52,654 nucleotides of DNA from Phycisphaerae bacterium. Lineage in GTDB: Bacteria > Planctomycetota > Phycisphaerae > Sedimentisphaerales > Anaerobacaceae. Where the stretch lies: the NCBI GenBank assembly GCA_026386805.1, contig JAPLMX010000054.1:1-52654 (forward strand), in the 5' to 3' direction. Positions 1 to 8,170 of this stretch are shown one piece after another (positions within the stretch are counted from its first letter, which is position 1; the number at the start of each line of letters is the position of its first letter). Below the pieces are notes generated by a model, which saw only the letters and a list, made by a program, of their open reading frames with translations, was not told where the DNA came from and searched no databases. The position numbers and the translations under genes are program-made.

Positions 1-1
1 A

Positions 2-1042
2 TTCCTCAAAGTGGCGGGTGCGGCGGCCGGCAGTTGTGCGCTGACATCGAAGACGCTCTTCGCCGGCCAACCAGCGACATCGGGTGGCGATGACCAAGTG
101 GCCGGGCTGCCGCGGCGCGTCCTGGGGCGGACCGGTGCGAAGGTCTCCATTGTCGCCTTCCCGGGTCTGGCCTTGGCTCAACTGAACCAAGAGGAGGCCA
201 CGGCTGGGGTTCATAAGGCGTTCGATCAAGGCATCAACCACTTCGACGTGGCCCCCGCCTATGGCGACGCCGAGATCAAGATGGGACCGGCCCTGGAGGG
301 CCTCGACCGCGGCAAGATCTTCCTGTCCTGCAAGACGAAGATGCGCGACAAGGACGGCGCTCGCAAGGAACTGGAGCGTTCGCTCACGCGGCTCAAGACT
401 GATCATTTCGATCTGTACCAGATGCATCACATCCGCTGGACGAAGGAGGTCCAGCAGGCCCTCGGCCCCGGCGGGGCCATCGAGACCTTCCTCAAGGCCA
501 AAGAGGAAGGCAAGATTCGCTACATCGGTTTCTCCGCCCACACGACCAAAGGGGCCCTGGAGATGATGAAGGGTTTCCCGTTCGACTCGGTCATGTTCCC
601 CATCAGCTACGCCGAGCTGCTGACGCGCGAATTCGGCAAGGCCGTGCTGGAGGCGGCCCAGGAGAAGGGCGTCGCTGTGCTGGCCATGAAGGCGATCTAC
701 ACTGGCGCCTGGCCGGCCGGAGCGTCGCGCACGCACAATTGGTGGTACCGGCCCGCGGAGACAGATGAGGAGGTCGATCTGGCCATCCGCTTTGCGTTGT
801 CCCAGCCGGGCGTCGTGACCACTGTTCCGGCCTCCTTTCTGGACCTTCTGGACAAGTGCATCAAGGCGGCCAAGTCGTATCGGCCGACCACGGAGGCCGA
901 GGTCGCGAAGCTGCGCGAGCGGGCGGCGGGGTCCGGCTCGGTCTTTCAGAAGGAAGACGAGGAGGCTACGGCGGGCCACGCGCATCAGCAGTCGCTATAT
1001 CCCGATAGCCCGCATGGGTGCTGTCCTTGCATGAACGCTTGA
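2..1042 (+). CDS. Aldo/keto reductase, Tat-type, 5' partial
   Basis: NAD(P)H-dependent aldo/keto reductase fold. The frame is open to the window edge, and the first visible residues (FLKVAGAAAGS) look like the hydrophobic part of a Tat signal whose RR lies just outside, so the true start is off the window. A GTG at 11 is an unlikely start. Counting from that GTG, the catalytic tetrad can be placed: Asp79 and Tyr84 in FDVAPAYGD, Lys108 in LSCKT, His139 in YQMHH. The chain ends in a cysteine-rich tail (GCCPC), seen in some exported reductases of this group. It lies upstream of GH95 and GH97 genes on the same strand and may act on sugars or their aldehydes; that role is inferred. The family is sure, the substrate unknown. 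Confidence 0.85.
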   Translation, partial: FLKVAGAAAGSCALTSKTLFAGQPATSGGDDQVAGLPRRVLGRTGAKVSIVAFPGLALAQLNQEEATAGVHKAFDQGINHFDVAPAYGDAEIKMGPALEGLDRGKIFLSCKTKMRDKDGARKELERSLTRLKTDHFDLYQMHHIRWTKEVQQALGPGGAIETFLKAKEEGKIRYIGFSAHTTKGALEMMKGFPFDSVMFPISYAELLTREFGKAVLEAAQEKGVAVLAMKAIYTGAWPAGASRTHNWWYRPAETDEEVDLAIRFALSQPGVVTTVPASFLDLLDKCIKAAKSYRPTTEAEVAKLRERAAGSGSVFQKEDEEATAGHAHQQSLYPDSPHGCCPCMNA

Positions 1043-1060
1043 CATCGTCCGGCGTGCCTT

Positions 1061-1095
1061 GGGTGCCATGTCTACGAGGCGTAGACATAGCACCC
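1061..1095. repeat. Intergenic palindrome between AKR and GH95
   Basis: Arms GGGTGCCATGTCTACG (1061-1076) and CGTAGACATAGCACCC (1080-1095) pair at 15 of 16 positions around a 3-nt loop. There is no T-run after it, so it is not a standard terminator. It resembles the dispersed palindromic repeats elsewhere in the window. It may still form a stable mRNA 3' end for the reductase. Confidence 0.7.
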
Positions 1096-1142
1096 GCCGT
1101 CCGGTTTGGGCGACATGCCCCAGCAAATCGGGAGGACCGATT

Positions 1143-3446
1143 ATGAGTCTCCTCAGGGTCATGAGTGTTACTTGGCCTGTAGTCGTCGGTATGATCGTTT
1201 GCGCCAATCCTGCCGGGGCGCAGCCGCAACCGGGGCCTGCGCTTCGCTACACTGAGCCGGCACTCGTGTGGGACGAGGCGATGCCTTTGGGGAACGGCCT
1301 ATTGGGGGCCCTGGTCTGGGGCGACGGCCGGCCGCTGCGCATCTCGCTGGACCGCACGGACCTGTGGGACCTGCGCCCGGTGCCGGAGTTCCATTCGGCC
1401 GAATACTCGTACAAGATGATGCGGCAGTGGGTCAAGGAGGGGCGGATCGAGGACCTCCACCGGCTGTATGACAAGCCCTACGGCTATCCCGGCCCGACGA
1501 AGATCCCGGCCGGCCGGATCGAGTTGAGATTCGACGACGATGCCCAATTCCAGACTGCATCGCTCGATATTGCCAAGGCAACGACCGAGATGCGATTGGA
1601 TGACGGCACGGTCGTGCGCGTGTTTGTCCACGCGCAGGAGCCTCTGGGCGTCATCCATGTCACAGGCAAGTCGCCGCGCATCGCGCTGATCGCGCCGCCG
1701 TTTGCCGGCAAGATCACGGAGGAGGCCGGGGCGAACAAGATCAGCGCCGGCGACTTGGCCACCCTGCGGTATGAAGCGCCCGTCACACAAAGTGGTGACT
1801 CGTGGACCGGGTATCTACAGAAAGGCTGGGGCGACCTCCGATTCGCCGTGGCCCTGGCCTGGCGAAGCTCCGGCCGGGATTGGCTGGGCGCTTGGTCGAT
1901 TTGCACCTCCAAGGACTCGGCCGATCCGCTCGCCGCCGCACGGAAACGCTGCGAGGCTGCCCTTGATGAAGGGCTTGACAAGCTCACCTGGGAGCATGAG
2001 CAGTGGTGGGCGGCCTATTGGAGCAAGGCGTCGGTCTCGGTGCCCAATCCGGTCATTGAGCGGCAGTGGTACTTGGAGACGTACAAGTTCGGGGCTGCGG
2101 CCCGGCCGGACACGCCGCCGATCACGCTGCAAGGGCCTTGGACGGCGGACGACATGAAGATCCCGCCGTGGAAGGGCGATTACCACCACGACCTGAACAC
2201 GCAGTTGAGCTACTGGCCCGCCTACAGCGGCAACCGGCTCGACGGGGCGTTCGGATACGTGCGATGGCTCTGGGCGACACGGGAAAATGCCCGCGACTGG
2301 ACGAAGCGGTTCTTCGCTCTGCCCGGCCTGAACGTGCCGATGACGGCTGACCTGGAGCAGAACCAGATCGGCGGCTGGCACCAGTACACGCACTCGGCGA
2401 CGACCGCCGCATGGCTCGGACATCACTTCTATCTCCAATGGCGGTACAGCATGGACCCCCAATTCCTGGAGGAGCGGCTGTATCCGTGGCTGCGGGATAC
2501 GTCGGTTTTCCTGGAGGCGGTGACGGAGAAAGGTGTGAATGGCAAGCGGACGCTGCCGCTGAGTTCTTCGCCCGAGATCAATGACGACCGCCTGACGGCG
2601 TGGTTTCCGTCGATCACCAACTATGACGTCGCGTTGATCCGCTGGGCGTTCAAGACAACCGCCGAACTCGCCACGGAACTCGGCAAAGCGGAGGATGCGC
2701 AGCATTGGCGCGGGGTGCTGGCCGAGATGCCGGAGTTGGCCGTCGATCCGAACAGCGGCAAGCTGCTCGTGGCCAAGGACTATCCGCTGCCGTTCTCGCA
2801 TCGCCACTTCTCGCATCTGATGGCGATCCACCCGCTCGGTATGATCCGCTGGGAGAATGGTGTCGCCGACCAGGCGATCATCAAAGCCTCCCTGGCCGAA
2901 CTGGACGCCAAGGGCACCTCGGCCTGGTGCGGCTACAGCTTCTCCTGGCTGGCCAATCTGGCGGCGCGAGCGAGGGACGGGGACAAAGCCGAGCGGGCCC
3001 TGGAGATCTTCGCTCGGGCATTCTGCCTGCGCAACGGATTTCACTGCAACGGCGATCAGTCCGGCAAGGGCTACTCGAGCTTCCGCTATCGCCCGTTCAC
3101 GCTGGAAGGGAATTTCGCGGCGGCCGCCGGACTCCAGGAGATGCTCCTGCAGAGTTACAGTGGGACGATCCGCGTCTTCCCGGCGATTCCCGCGAGTTGG
3201 AAGGACGTCTCCTTCAAGACCCTGCGGGCCGAAGGGGCCTTTCTCGTCACCGCCGAGCGCAAAGAAGGCGTGACGCAGCGGGTCGAGATCATCGCCGAGA
3301 AGGGCGGCCTGCTTCGGCTGGAGAACCCGTTCCCAGAGGCGTCCTACGCGGTGACCGGCATCGATGGCGGCAGTGTCAAGATGGAGGGCACGGACCTTAT
3401 TGTCGCAACTACGCCCAGCCAGCGGCTGAGCTTCTCGCGCAGGTGA
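1143..3446 (+). CDS. GH95-family glycoside hydrolase (alpha-L-fucosidase-like)
   Basis: Secreted exo-glycosidase of family GH95, whose characterised members remove alpha-1,2-L-fucose (some alpha-L-galactose) by inversion. The ATG at 1143 is chosen because GGAGGA (1131-1136) lies 6 nt upstream and the product then starts with a signal peptide (MSLLRVMSVTWPVVVGMIVC) ending near AGA-QPQ. The frame is open back to 1059, but that extension is basic and lacks a signal. Family landmarks are the N-terminal W-x-EAMPLGNGLLGALVWG motif, the (alpha/alpha)6-barrel segment HRHFSHLMAIHPL near residue 553, and the later SAWCGYSFSWLANLAAR and C-terminal beta-domain. About 767 aa, normal for the family. It precedes a GH97 gene on the same strand, so together they probably process decorated polysaccharide side chains. 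The exact substrate is not predictable. Confidence 0.85.
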   Translation: MSLLRVMSVTWPVVVGMIVCANPAGAQPQPGPALRYTEPALVWDEAMPLGNGLLGALVWGDGRPLRISLDRTDLWDLRPVPEFHSAEYSYKMMRQWVKEGRIEDLHRLYDKPYGYPGPTKIPAGRIELRFDDDAQFQTASLDIAKATTEMRLDDGTVVRVFVHAQEPLGVIHVTGKSPRIALIAPPFAGKITEEAGANKISAGDLATLRYEAPVTQSGDSWTGYLQKGWGDLRFAVALAWRSSGRDWLGAWSICTSKDSADPLAAARKRCEAALDEGLDKLTWEHEQWWAAYWSKASVSVPNPVIERQWYLETYKFGAAARPDTPPITLQGPWTADDMKIPPWKGDYHHDLNTQLSYWPAYSGNRLDGAFGYVRWLWATRENARDWTKRFFALPGLNVPMTADLEQNQIGGWHQYTHSATTAAWLGHHFYLQWRYSMDPQFLEERLYPWLRDTSVFLEAVTEKGVNGKRTLPLSSSPEINDDRLTAWFPSITNYDVALIRWAFKTTAELATELGKAEDAQHWRGVLAEMPELAVDPNSGKLLVAKDYPLPFSHRHFSHLMAIHPLGMIRWENGVADQAIIKASLAELDAKGTSAWCGYSFSWLANLAARARDGDKAERALEIFARAFCLRNGFHCNGDQSGKGYSSFRYRPFTLEGNFAAAAGLQEMLLQSYSGTIRVFPAIPASWKDVSFKTLRAEGAFLVTAERKEGVTQRVEIIAEKGGLLRLENPFPEASYAVTGIDGGSVKMEGTDLIVATTPSQRLSFSRR

Positions 3447-3457
3447 GCGCGCTCTTG

Positions 3458-3556
3458 GTAGGGCGAGCGTCCCCGCTCGCCTGTCTTGCCCCGTGGTCGC
3501 CGGCGATATCGCGCGCAAACGCGCGATGAAGGGACGAGCGGGGACGCTCGTCCTAC
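3458..3556. repeat. Composite palindromic repeat, about 99 bp
   Basis: Left arm 3458-3481 (GTAGGGCGAGCGTCCCCGCT...) and right arm 3531-3556 are near-perfect reverse complements. Each arm contains a smaller GAGCG/CGCTC palindrome. Between them is another perfect hairpin, ATCGCGCG-caaa-CGCGCGAT (3508-3527). The same arm recurs at 5693-5716. The layout (two REP-like palindromes head to head with an internal stem) is like a BIME or miniature element. The rest of the gap to the GH97 gene shows nothing recognised. Confidence 0.75.
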
Positions 3557-3702
3557 GAAGATGACCGAATCTGGTTTGGCCAGGCCGACAGCGAGAGATT
3601 TTCTGTGGCCAACGATTTGTGGATCGGGTCTAATAGTTCGGTGCAAGCCGGTTGGTTTGTGTCGCATAAGGTGGCATCGTGTACTTTGAAGGAGGCAAGG
3701 CC

Positions 3703-5691
3703 GTGGACCGTTGCAGAGGAAAGGTTGTCGTGGTGTTGGCTCTGGTTGTTCTGTCGATGAGTCCGTCCCTTTGGGCACAGGGGAGCTGGAAGGTCGCGTC
3801 GCCCAACTCTCAGACGGCCATTACGGTTCGGCTCGCGGCGGGGCTTTCTTATGAGGTCGAGTGCGCCGGTAAGGCGGTTCTGGATGCGTCACCGCTTGGC
3901 ATCACTCGCAAGGACCAAGCCTTTGTCGATGGTCTCAAGCTTGTCGAAGCCGGTGCCGTCAAGACCATCGATGAGACGTACACGATGACGACCGGCAAAC
4001 GCCGCGTGTGCCGCAATCATGCCAACGAGCAGACGCTGGTCTTTCAGAACACCGGCGGGGCGAAGGTCGAGCTGATCGTGCGGGCCTACAATGACGGCGT
4101 CGCCTTCCGCTACCGTTTCCCGGAGCAAAGCGGCGACAAGTACACCGTGACGAGCGAAGCGACCGGCTTCCGCCTGCCGCAGGATGGCAAGGGCTCCCCA
4201 ACGCAGAATTCCGCGTTGGGGAGCCCCAAGATGTGGGTCCATCCGTATGACCGGCCCTCCAAGTACACGCCGGCCTATGAGACCTATTTCGTCAACGGTG
4301 TCGCCGCCGGGACCGCCTCGCCCACGGAGTTCGGCTGGGCGTTTCCCCTGCTCTTTTGCAGCGGCGACCACAGCCGCTGGGTGCTGCTGACGGAAGCGGG
4401 CTTAGACGGCTCGTACTGCGGCTGCCATCTGACCCAGAAGGCGGCCGAGGGCGTCTATCGAATCCAGTTCCCGGACGAGGCCGAGGGCAATCACGTTGGG
4501 TGGGTCGAGCCGACGTGGACGCTGCCTTGGGCGACGCCCTGGCGGGTCATCATCGTGGGGGACTCGGCCGGCGACATTGTCGAATCCACGCTCGTGACCG
4601 ACGTCAGTCCGGCGTGCGCCGTCAAGGACACGAGCTGGATCAAGCCGGGACGGGCCTCGTGGAGCTGGCTGTTCGATCACGACAGTCCGCAAGATTGCAC
4701 CAAGCTCAAATCCTGGGTGGATCTGGCTGCCGCGATGGGCTGGGAATACTCGCTCGTCGACGCCAACTGGACCCAGATGAAGAACGGCACGATTCACGAC
4801 CTGCTCGCCTATGCGAACGGCAAAGGCGTGGGCCTGCTGTTCTGGTACAACTCGGGCGGGCCGCACAACTCTGTCTCCGAGAAGCCGCGCGGCCTGATGG
4901 ACGACCGGGATATCCGGCGTGAGGAGTTCCGGCTCCTGAAGAAATGGGGTGCCAAGGGCGTCAAAGTCGATTTCTTCCAGAGCGACAAGCAAAACATCAT
5001 CCAGCTCTATCAGGACATTCTCCAAGATGCGGCCGAGGCCCAGATCATGGTCAACTTTCACGGCTGCACGCTGCCGCGCGGCTGGTCGCGGACCTATCCG
5101 CACCTGATGAGCATGGAGGGCGTCCGGGGCGAGGAGTGCTACAGCTTCGACCGCCAGTTCACGACGGAGGCCCCGATCCACAATGTCATCCTGCCGTTCA
5201 CCCGCAACGCCGTCGGGCCGATGGACTACACGCCCGTGATGTTCAAGGACAACGTTTACAAGCACTTGACGACCTACAGCCACGAGCTGGCCCTGCCCTT
5301 GATCTTCGAGTCGGGCTGGCTGCACTTCGCCGGCGGGGTCAAGGAGTACCTCGACCTACCCGAAGCCCCGAAGACCTTCTTGCAGCACGTCCCGGTCGTT
5401 TGGGATGAGACGCGCTTCCTCGCGGGCGAGCCGGGCCAATACGTTGTGCTGGCCCGACGTAGCGGCAACCAATGGACCGTCGGCGGCATCAACGGCGAGA
5501 ACGCGGGCCGCGACGTGGACGTGCCGTTGTCGTTCCTCGCCCAAAGCCGCTGCACGATGACGGTCATCGAAGATGGCAAGACCCCGCGCACCTTCGATTC
5601 TGAGACCAAGGCCGTGACTTCCCAGGACCATCTGGAGGTCCGTCTGCAACCCTACGGTGGCTTCGTCGCCACGCTCACCCCGGCACGGTAG
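3703..5691 (+). CDS. GH97-family glycoside hydrolase
   Basis: Secreted GH97 enzyme (alpha-galactosidase or alpha-glucosidase type). The GTG at 3703 is preferred: GGAGG (3691-3695) is 7 nt upstream and a signal peptide (VVVVLALVVLSMSPSLWAQG) follows. The frame is open back to 3679. Order: N-terminal beta-sandwich, (beta/alpha)8 barrel with YSLVDANW, KGVKVDFFQSDKQ and MVNFHGCTLPRGWSRTYPH, then a C-terminal all-beta domain. Asp423 in KVDFF sits where retaining GH97 enzymes such as BT1871 carry the nucleophile, whereas inverting SusB-type enzymes have glycine there, so a retaining alpha-galactosidase-like mechanism is likelier (inference). About 662 aa, normal. An in-frame palindrome lies at 4191-4226, and a decayed copy of the 3' end lies at 11410-11623. 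Confidence 0.88.
   Translation: MDRCRGKVVVVLALVVLSMSPSLWAQGSWKVASPNSQTAITVRLAAGLSYEVECAGKAVLDASPLGITRKDQAFVDGLKLVEAGAVKTIDETYTMTTGKRRVCRNHANEQTLVFQNTGGAKVELIVRAYNDGVAFRYRFPEQSGDKYTVTSEATGFRLPQDGKGSPTQNSALGSPKMWVHPYDRPSKYTPAYETYFVNGVAAGTASPTEFGWAFPLLFCSGDHSRWVLLTEAGLDGSYCGCHLTQKAAEGVYRIQFPDEAEGNHVGWVEPTWTLPWATPWRVIIVGDSAGDIVESTLVTDVSPACAVKDTSWIKPGRASWSWLFDHDSPQDCTKLKSWVDLAAAMGWEYSLVDANWTQMKNGTIHDLLAYANGKGVGLLFWYNSGGPHNSVSEKPRGLMDDRDIRREEFRLLKKWGAKGVKVDFFQSDKQNIIQLYQDILQDAAEAQIMVNFHGCTLPRGWSRTYPHLMSMEGVRGEECYSFDRQFTTEAPIHNVILPFTRNAVGPMDYTPVMFKDNVYKHLTTYSHELALPLIFESGWLHFAGGVKEYLDLPEAPKTFLQHVPVVWDETRFLAGEPGQYVVLARRSGNQWTVGGINGENAGRDVDVPLSFLAQSRCTMTVIEDGKTPRTFDSETKAVTSQDHLEVRLQPYGGFVATLTPAR
4191..4226. 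repeat. Palindrome in frame inside GH97
   Basis: GGGCTCCCCAACGC (4191-4204) and GCGTTGGGGAGCCC (4213-4226) form a perfect 14-bp stem with an 8-nt loop (AGAATTCC). It encodes GSPTQNSALGSPK in the N-terminal beta-sandwich without breaking the frame. The 14-mer AATTCCGCGTTGGG at 4207-4220 also occurs at 39297-39310 inside truD. Such perfect symmetry is not expected from protein constraint, so an inserted repeat unit is likely. Confidence 0.75.
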
Positions 5692-5692
5692 A

Positions 5693-5829
5693 GTAGGGCG
5701 AGCGTCCTCGCTCGCCGGTGAGATGAGAACCCGGGAAGGCACGGGGCCAAACGAGGGTGTTCCCGCATGTAGCCCAGCCGCCCTCGGCTGGGTAGTCTTC
5801 AGAACCACCCCCGGGGGCGGGGGTGCTAC
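5693..5829. repeat. Cluster of intergenic palindromes after GH97
   Basis: Three repeat units follow the GH97 stop. At 5693-5716 is a copy of the GTAGGGCGAGCGTCCTCGCT... arm seen at 3458. At 5773-5792 CCCAGCCG-ccct-CGGCTGGG is a perfect 8-bp stem. At about 5805-5829 a C-rich/G-rich stem (CCACCCCC...GGGGGTG) follows. Any of them could end the GH97 transcript, but none has a clear T-tract. Confidence 0.65.
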
Positions 5830-5907
5830 AAGATCGCTCATTCTCATCGAGCCCTTGGTGGCGCAGTCCGGAGGACCGCCCTTTCAAGAATCCTCCATTT
5901 TTTCCTG

Positions 5908-5935
5908 TTGACAAATTCAATTGCGCAATTAAAGT
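5908..5935 (+). promoter_or_regulatory. Promoter and operator of the tetR-efflux operon
   Basis: TTGACA at 5908-5913, 16-nt spacer, TAAAGT at 5930-5935: a sigma-70 type promoter in an A+T-rich pocket just upstream of tetR. The spacer holds a perfect 12-bp palindrome AATTGCGCAATT (5919-5930), extended by further TT/AA pairs, placed where a TetR dimer would block polymerase. Autorepression by the adjacent TetR protein is inferred. Confidence 0.6.
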
Positions 5936-5970
5936 ATTGAAAATAACTGTAAAAAAGAAGGGCGGTACGG

Positions 5971-6681
5971 ATGAAGAAGAAGCAACGAAAGGATGCCCAA
6001 GAGACTCGGCAGCGTCTCCTGGCGGCGGCCGTCGAGGTCTTCGCTGACAAGGGATTCTGGGAGACCACCCATGCCGAAATCTGCGCGAGAGCCAAGGTCA
6101 ACACGGCGGCGGTGAACTACCACTTTGGCAGCAAGGAAAATCTGTACGTCGAGGCCTGGAAGCACTCCTTCGAGAGATCGATCGAGGCTCATCCGCCGGA
6201 TGGCGGGGTCGCGCCCGGGGCGCCGGTGGGACAGAGGCTGCGCGGCAGGATTCTGGCGTTCATGCAGCGCATGGCGGACCCGAACAGTTGCGAGGTCGAG
6301 ATCATGCACAAGGAAATGGCAAACCCGACGGGACTTCTTACGGAAGCTCTCCAGCAGGCCGTCGAGCCGATGCGGCGGGATATGCGGTCGGTCGTGCAGG
6401 AGTTGTTGGGGGAGGGGGTGAGCGAGCAGCAGATTCATTTCTGCGAGATGAGCCTCATGGGCCAATGTTTCGGCCCGATGCTGCACTTGCGACACGCCCG
6501 AATGGCGCCGGGCAGCCCGCGTCCCCCCGGCCCGTCCTTCGAGTTTGGCGTCGAGGAGCTGGCCGATCATATCACGCAGTTTAGCCTAGCCGGGATCCGT
6601 GGCGTTCGCGAAGAAGCCCGGAAGGGACACAAGGCCGGCAGGAAGCGGCGACAGGGCGGCGATGCCTCGAAACAGGAGTGA
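5971..6681 (+). CDS. TetR/AcrR-family transcriptional regulator
   Basis: One-component repressor, 236 aa. The N-terminal helix-turn-helix is typical of the family: TRQRLLAAAVEVFADKGF, then VNTAAVNYHFGSKENLY (about residues 11-60). The C-terminal ligand domain resembles the CerR/YbiH (DUF1956) group, with a very basic tail after residue 215. It starts at the ATG at 5971 after GGGCGG. It lies 3 nt upstream of the outer-membrane factor gene and in the same direction, so it is the first gene of the efflux operon and very likely its local repressor. The palindrome in the promoter spacer at 5919-5930 is the probable operator. The inducing ligand cannot be predicted. Confidence 0.9.
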   Translation: MKKKQRKDAQETRQRLLAAAVEVFADKGFWETTHAEICARAKVNTAAVNYHFGSKENLYVEAWKHSFERSIEAHPPDGGVAPGAPVGQRLRGRILAFMQRMADPNSCEVEIMHKEMANPTGLLTEALQQAVEPMRRDMRSVVQELLGEGVSEQQIHFCEMSLMGQCFGPMLHLRHARMAPGSPRPPGPSFEFGVEELADHITQFSLAGIRGVREEARKGHKAGRKRRQGGDASKQE

Positions 6682-6684
6682 CCC

Positions 6685-8154
6685 ATGAAAGCTGTGCAAG
6701 AGACCATCTTTGTCGGACCGATGTCATGGTTGTGGGAGGTGCTCGCGGTGCTGCTGCTGACTGGGTGCACTGTGGGGCCCAACTATGTCCCGCCCGAGAC
6801 GACAACCCCTGCGATCTGGCACGCGCCACTCGATGACGGCTTGGCCGCCGAGGAGGCGAATCCCCAGGCTCTGGCTTCCTGGTGGGTGGCGCTCGACGAT
6901 GCAGAGCTTTCCCGTCTGATCGAGCGTGCCGTGGCGGGCAATCTCGACCTGAAGAAAGCGCAATCGCGAATTCGCGAGTCGCGGGCCCGCCGCAGTGCCG
7001 CCCGCGGTGCGTTCTTTCCCACTTTCGATGCGGCGGGAGCCGCCTCCTGGGGTCGCACCGGCGCGGTCTCGGGGGCCAGCAGGAGCAGCGAATCGTACGC
7101 GTCGAACCTCGATGCAGGCTGGGAACTGGATCTCTTTGGCGGTACCCACCGCTCCGTCGAGGCGGCCCAGGCGAATCTGCAATCCAGAGAAGAGGACCTG
7201 CGCGATGTGCTTGTCTCTCTATTGGCGGAGACGGCCCTGAACTACGTCGAGGTGCGTACCTATCAGGCCCGGCTCGCTGCCGCCGAGGCAAGCCTGCGGG
7301 CCCAGGACGAAACCTACCAGTTGACCTTGTGGCGATGCGAGGCCGGTCTGGACGATGAGCTGGCCGTACAGCAGGCCCGGTACAACCTGGAGAACACCCG
7401 CTCCCAGATGCCCACCCTGCGCACCGGGCTGGCGGAGGCCATGAACCGCATCGCTGTGCTGCTCGGGGAGCCGCCGGGCAGTGTTCATGCGGACCTGGAG
7501 AAGCCGGAGCCGATCCCGGTGCCTCCATCGGAAGTCGCGGTTGGTGTGCCGGCCGACGTGGTGCGGCGCCGGCCCGACGTGCGGCGGGCCGAGCGCGAGC
7601 TGGCGGCCCAGACGGCACAGGTCGGCGTGGCCACAGCGAACCTCTACCCCAAGCTGACGTTGAACGGCTCCGTCGGCCTGGAAACCCTCTCCCTGGGCAA
7701 TCCGTCCTCCTCCGGCGCCTGGAGCGCCAGCGGCGGCCCTCGGATAAGCTGGCCGATCTTCAATGCGGCCGTCCGGCCCAACATCGAGGTGCAGTCTGCG
7801 TTGCAGGAACAGGCCCTGATCCAGTACGAGGCCGCCGTTCTGAGCTCGCTGGAGGAGGTCGAAAACGCCCTCATCGCCTACGCCCAGGAGCAGCGCAGGA
7901 GAGACAATCTGCGGGAGGCGACGCAAGCGGCCCAAGCGGCGGTCGAGCTGGCGCGGCACAAATACCAGGCGGGCCTGACCGATTTCAGCAACGTCCTGGA
8001 TGCGGAGCGCTCGCTCCTGTCGTTCCAGGACCAGTTGAACCAGAGCAACGGGACCGTGACCTCCAACCTGATCCGGTTATATAAGGCCCTCGGAGGCGGA
8101 TGGACCTCGCTGGCGGTCGCCCCGGCGGCGCCGGAGGCCGTGAAACAGCTTTGA
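6685..8154 (+). CDS. NodT/TolC-family outer-membrane efflux lipoprotein
   Basis: Outer-membrane channel of an RND or MacAB-type pump, 489 aa. It begins with a lipoprotein signal (WEVLAVLLLTGC, lipobox LTGC) followed by the family hallmark VGPNYVPPE. Two OEP repeats with long coiled-coil helices follow (for example RIRESRARRSAARGAFFPTF and its C-terminal counterpart LEEVENALIAYAQEQRRR). GGAG stands 8-9 nt before the ATG. It is 3 nt after tetR and 16 nt before the membrane-fusion gene. With the next three genes it forms a complete tripartite efflux system spanning both membranes. The length is normal for NodT proteins. Confidence 0.92.
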   Translation: MKAVQETIFVGPMSWLWEVLAVLLLTGCTVGPNYVPPETTTPAIWHAPLDDGLAAEEANPQALASWWVALDDAELSRLIERAVAGNLDLKKAQSRIRESRARRSAARGAFFPTFDAAGAASWGRTGAVSGASRSSESYASNLDAGWELDLFGGTHRSVEAAQANLQSREEDLRDVLVSLLAETALNYVEVRTYQARLAAAEASLRAQDETYQLTLWRCEAGLDDELAVQQARYNLENTRSQMPTLRTGLAEAMNRIAVLLGEPPGSVHADLEKPEPIPVPPSEVAVGVPADVVRRRPDVRRAERELAAQTAQVGVATANLYPKLTLNGSVGLETLSLGNPSSSGAWSASGGPRISWPIFNAAVRPNIEVQSALQEQALIQYEAAVLSSLEEVENALIAYAQEQRRRDNLREATQAAQAAVELARHKYQAGLTDFSNVLDAERSLLSFQDQLNQSNGTVTSNLIRLYKALGGGWTSLAVAPAAPEAVKQL

Positions 8155-8170
8155 GATATGGAGAGAAGAA

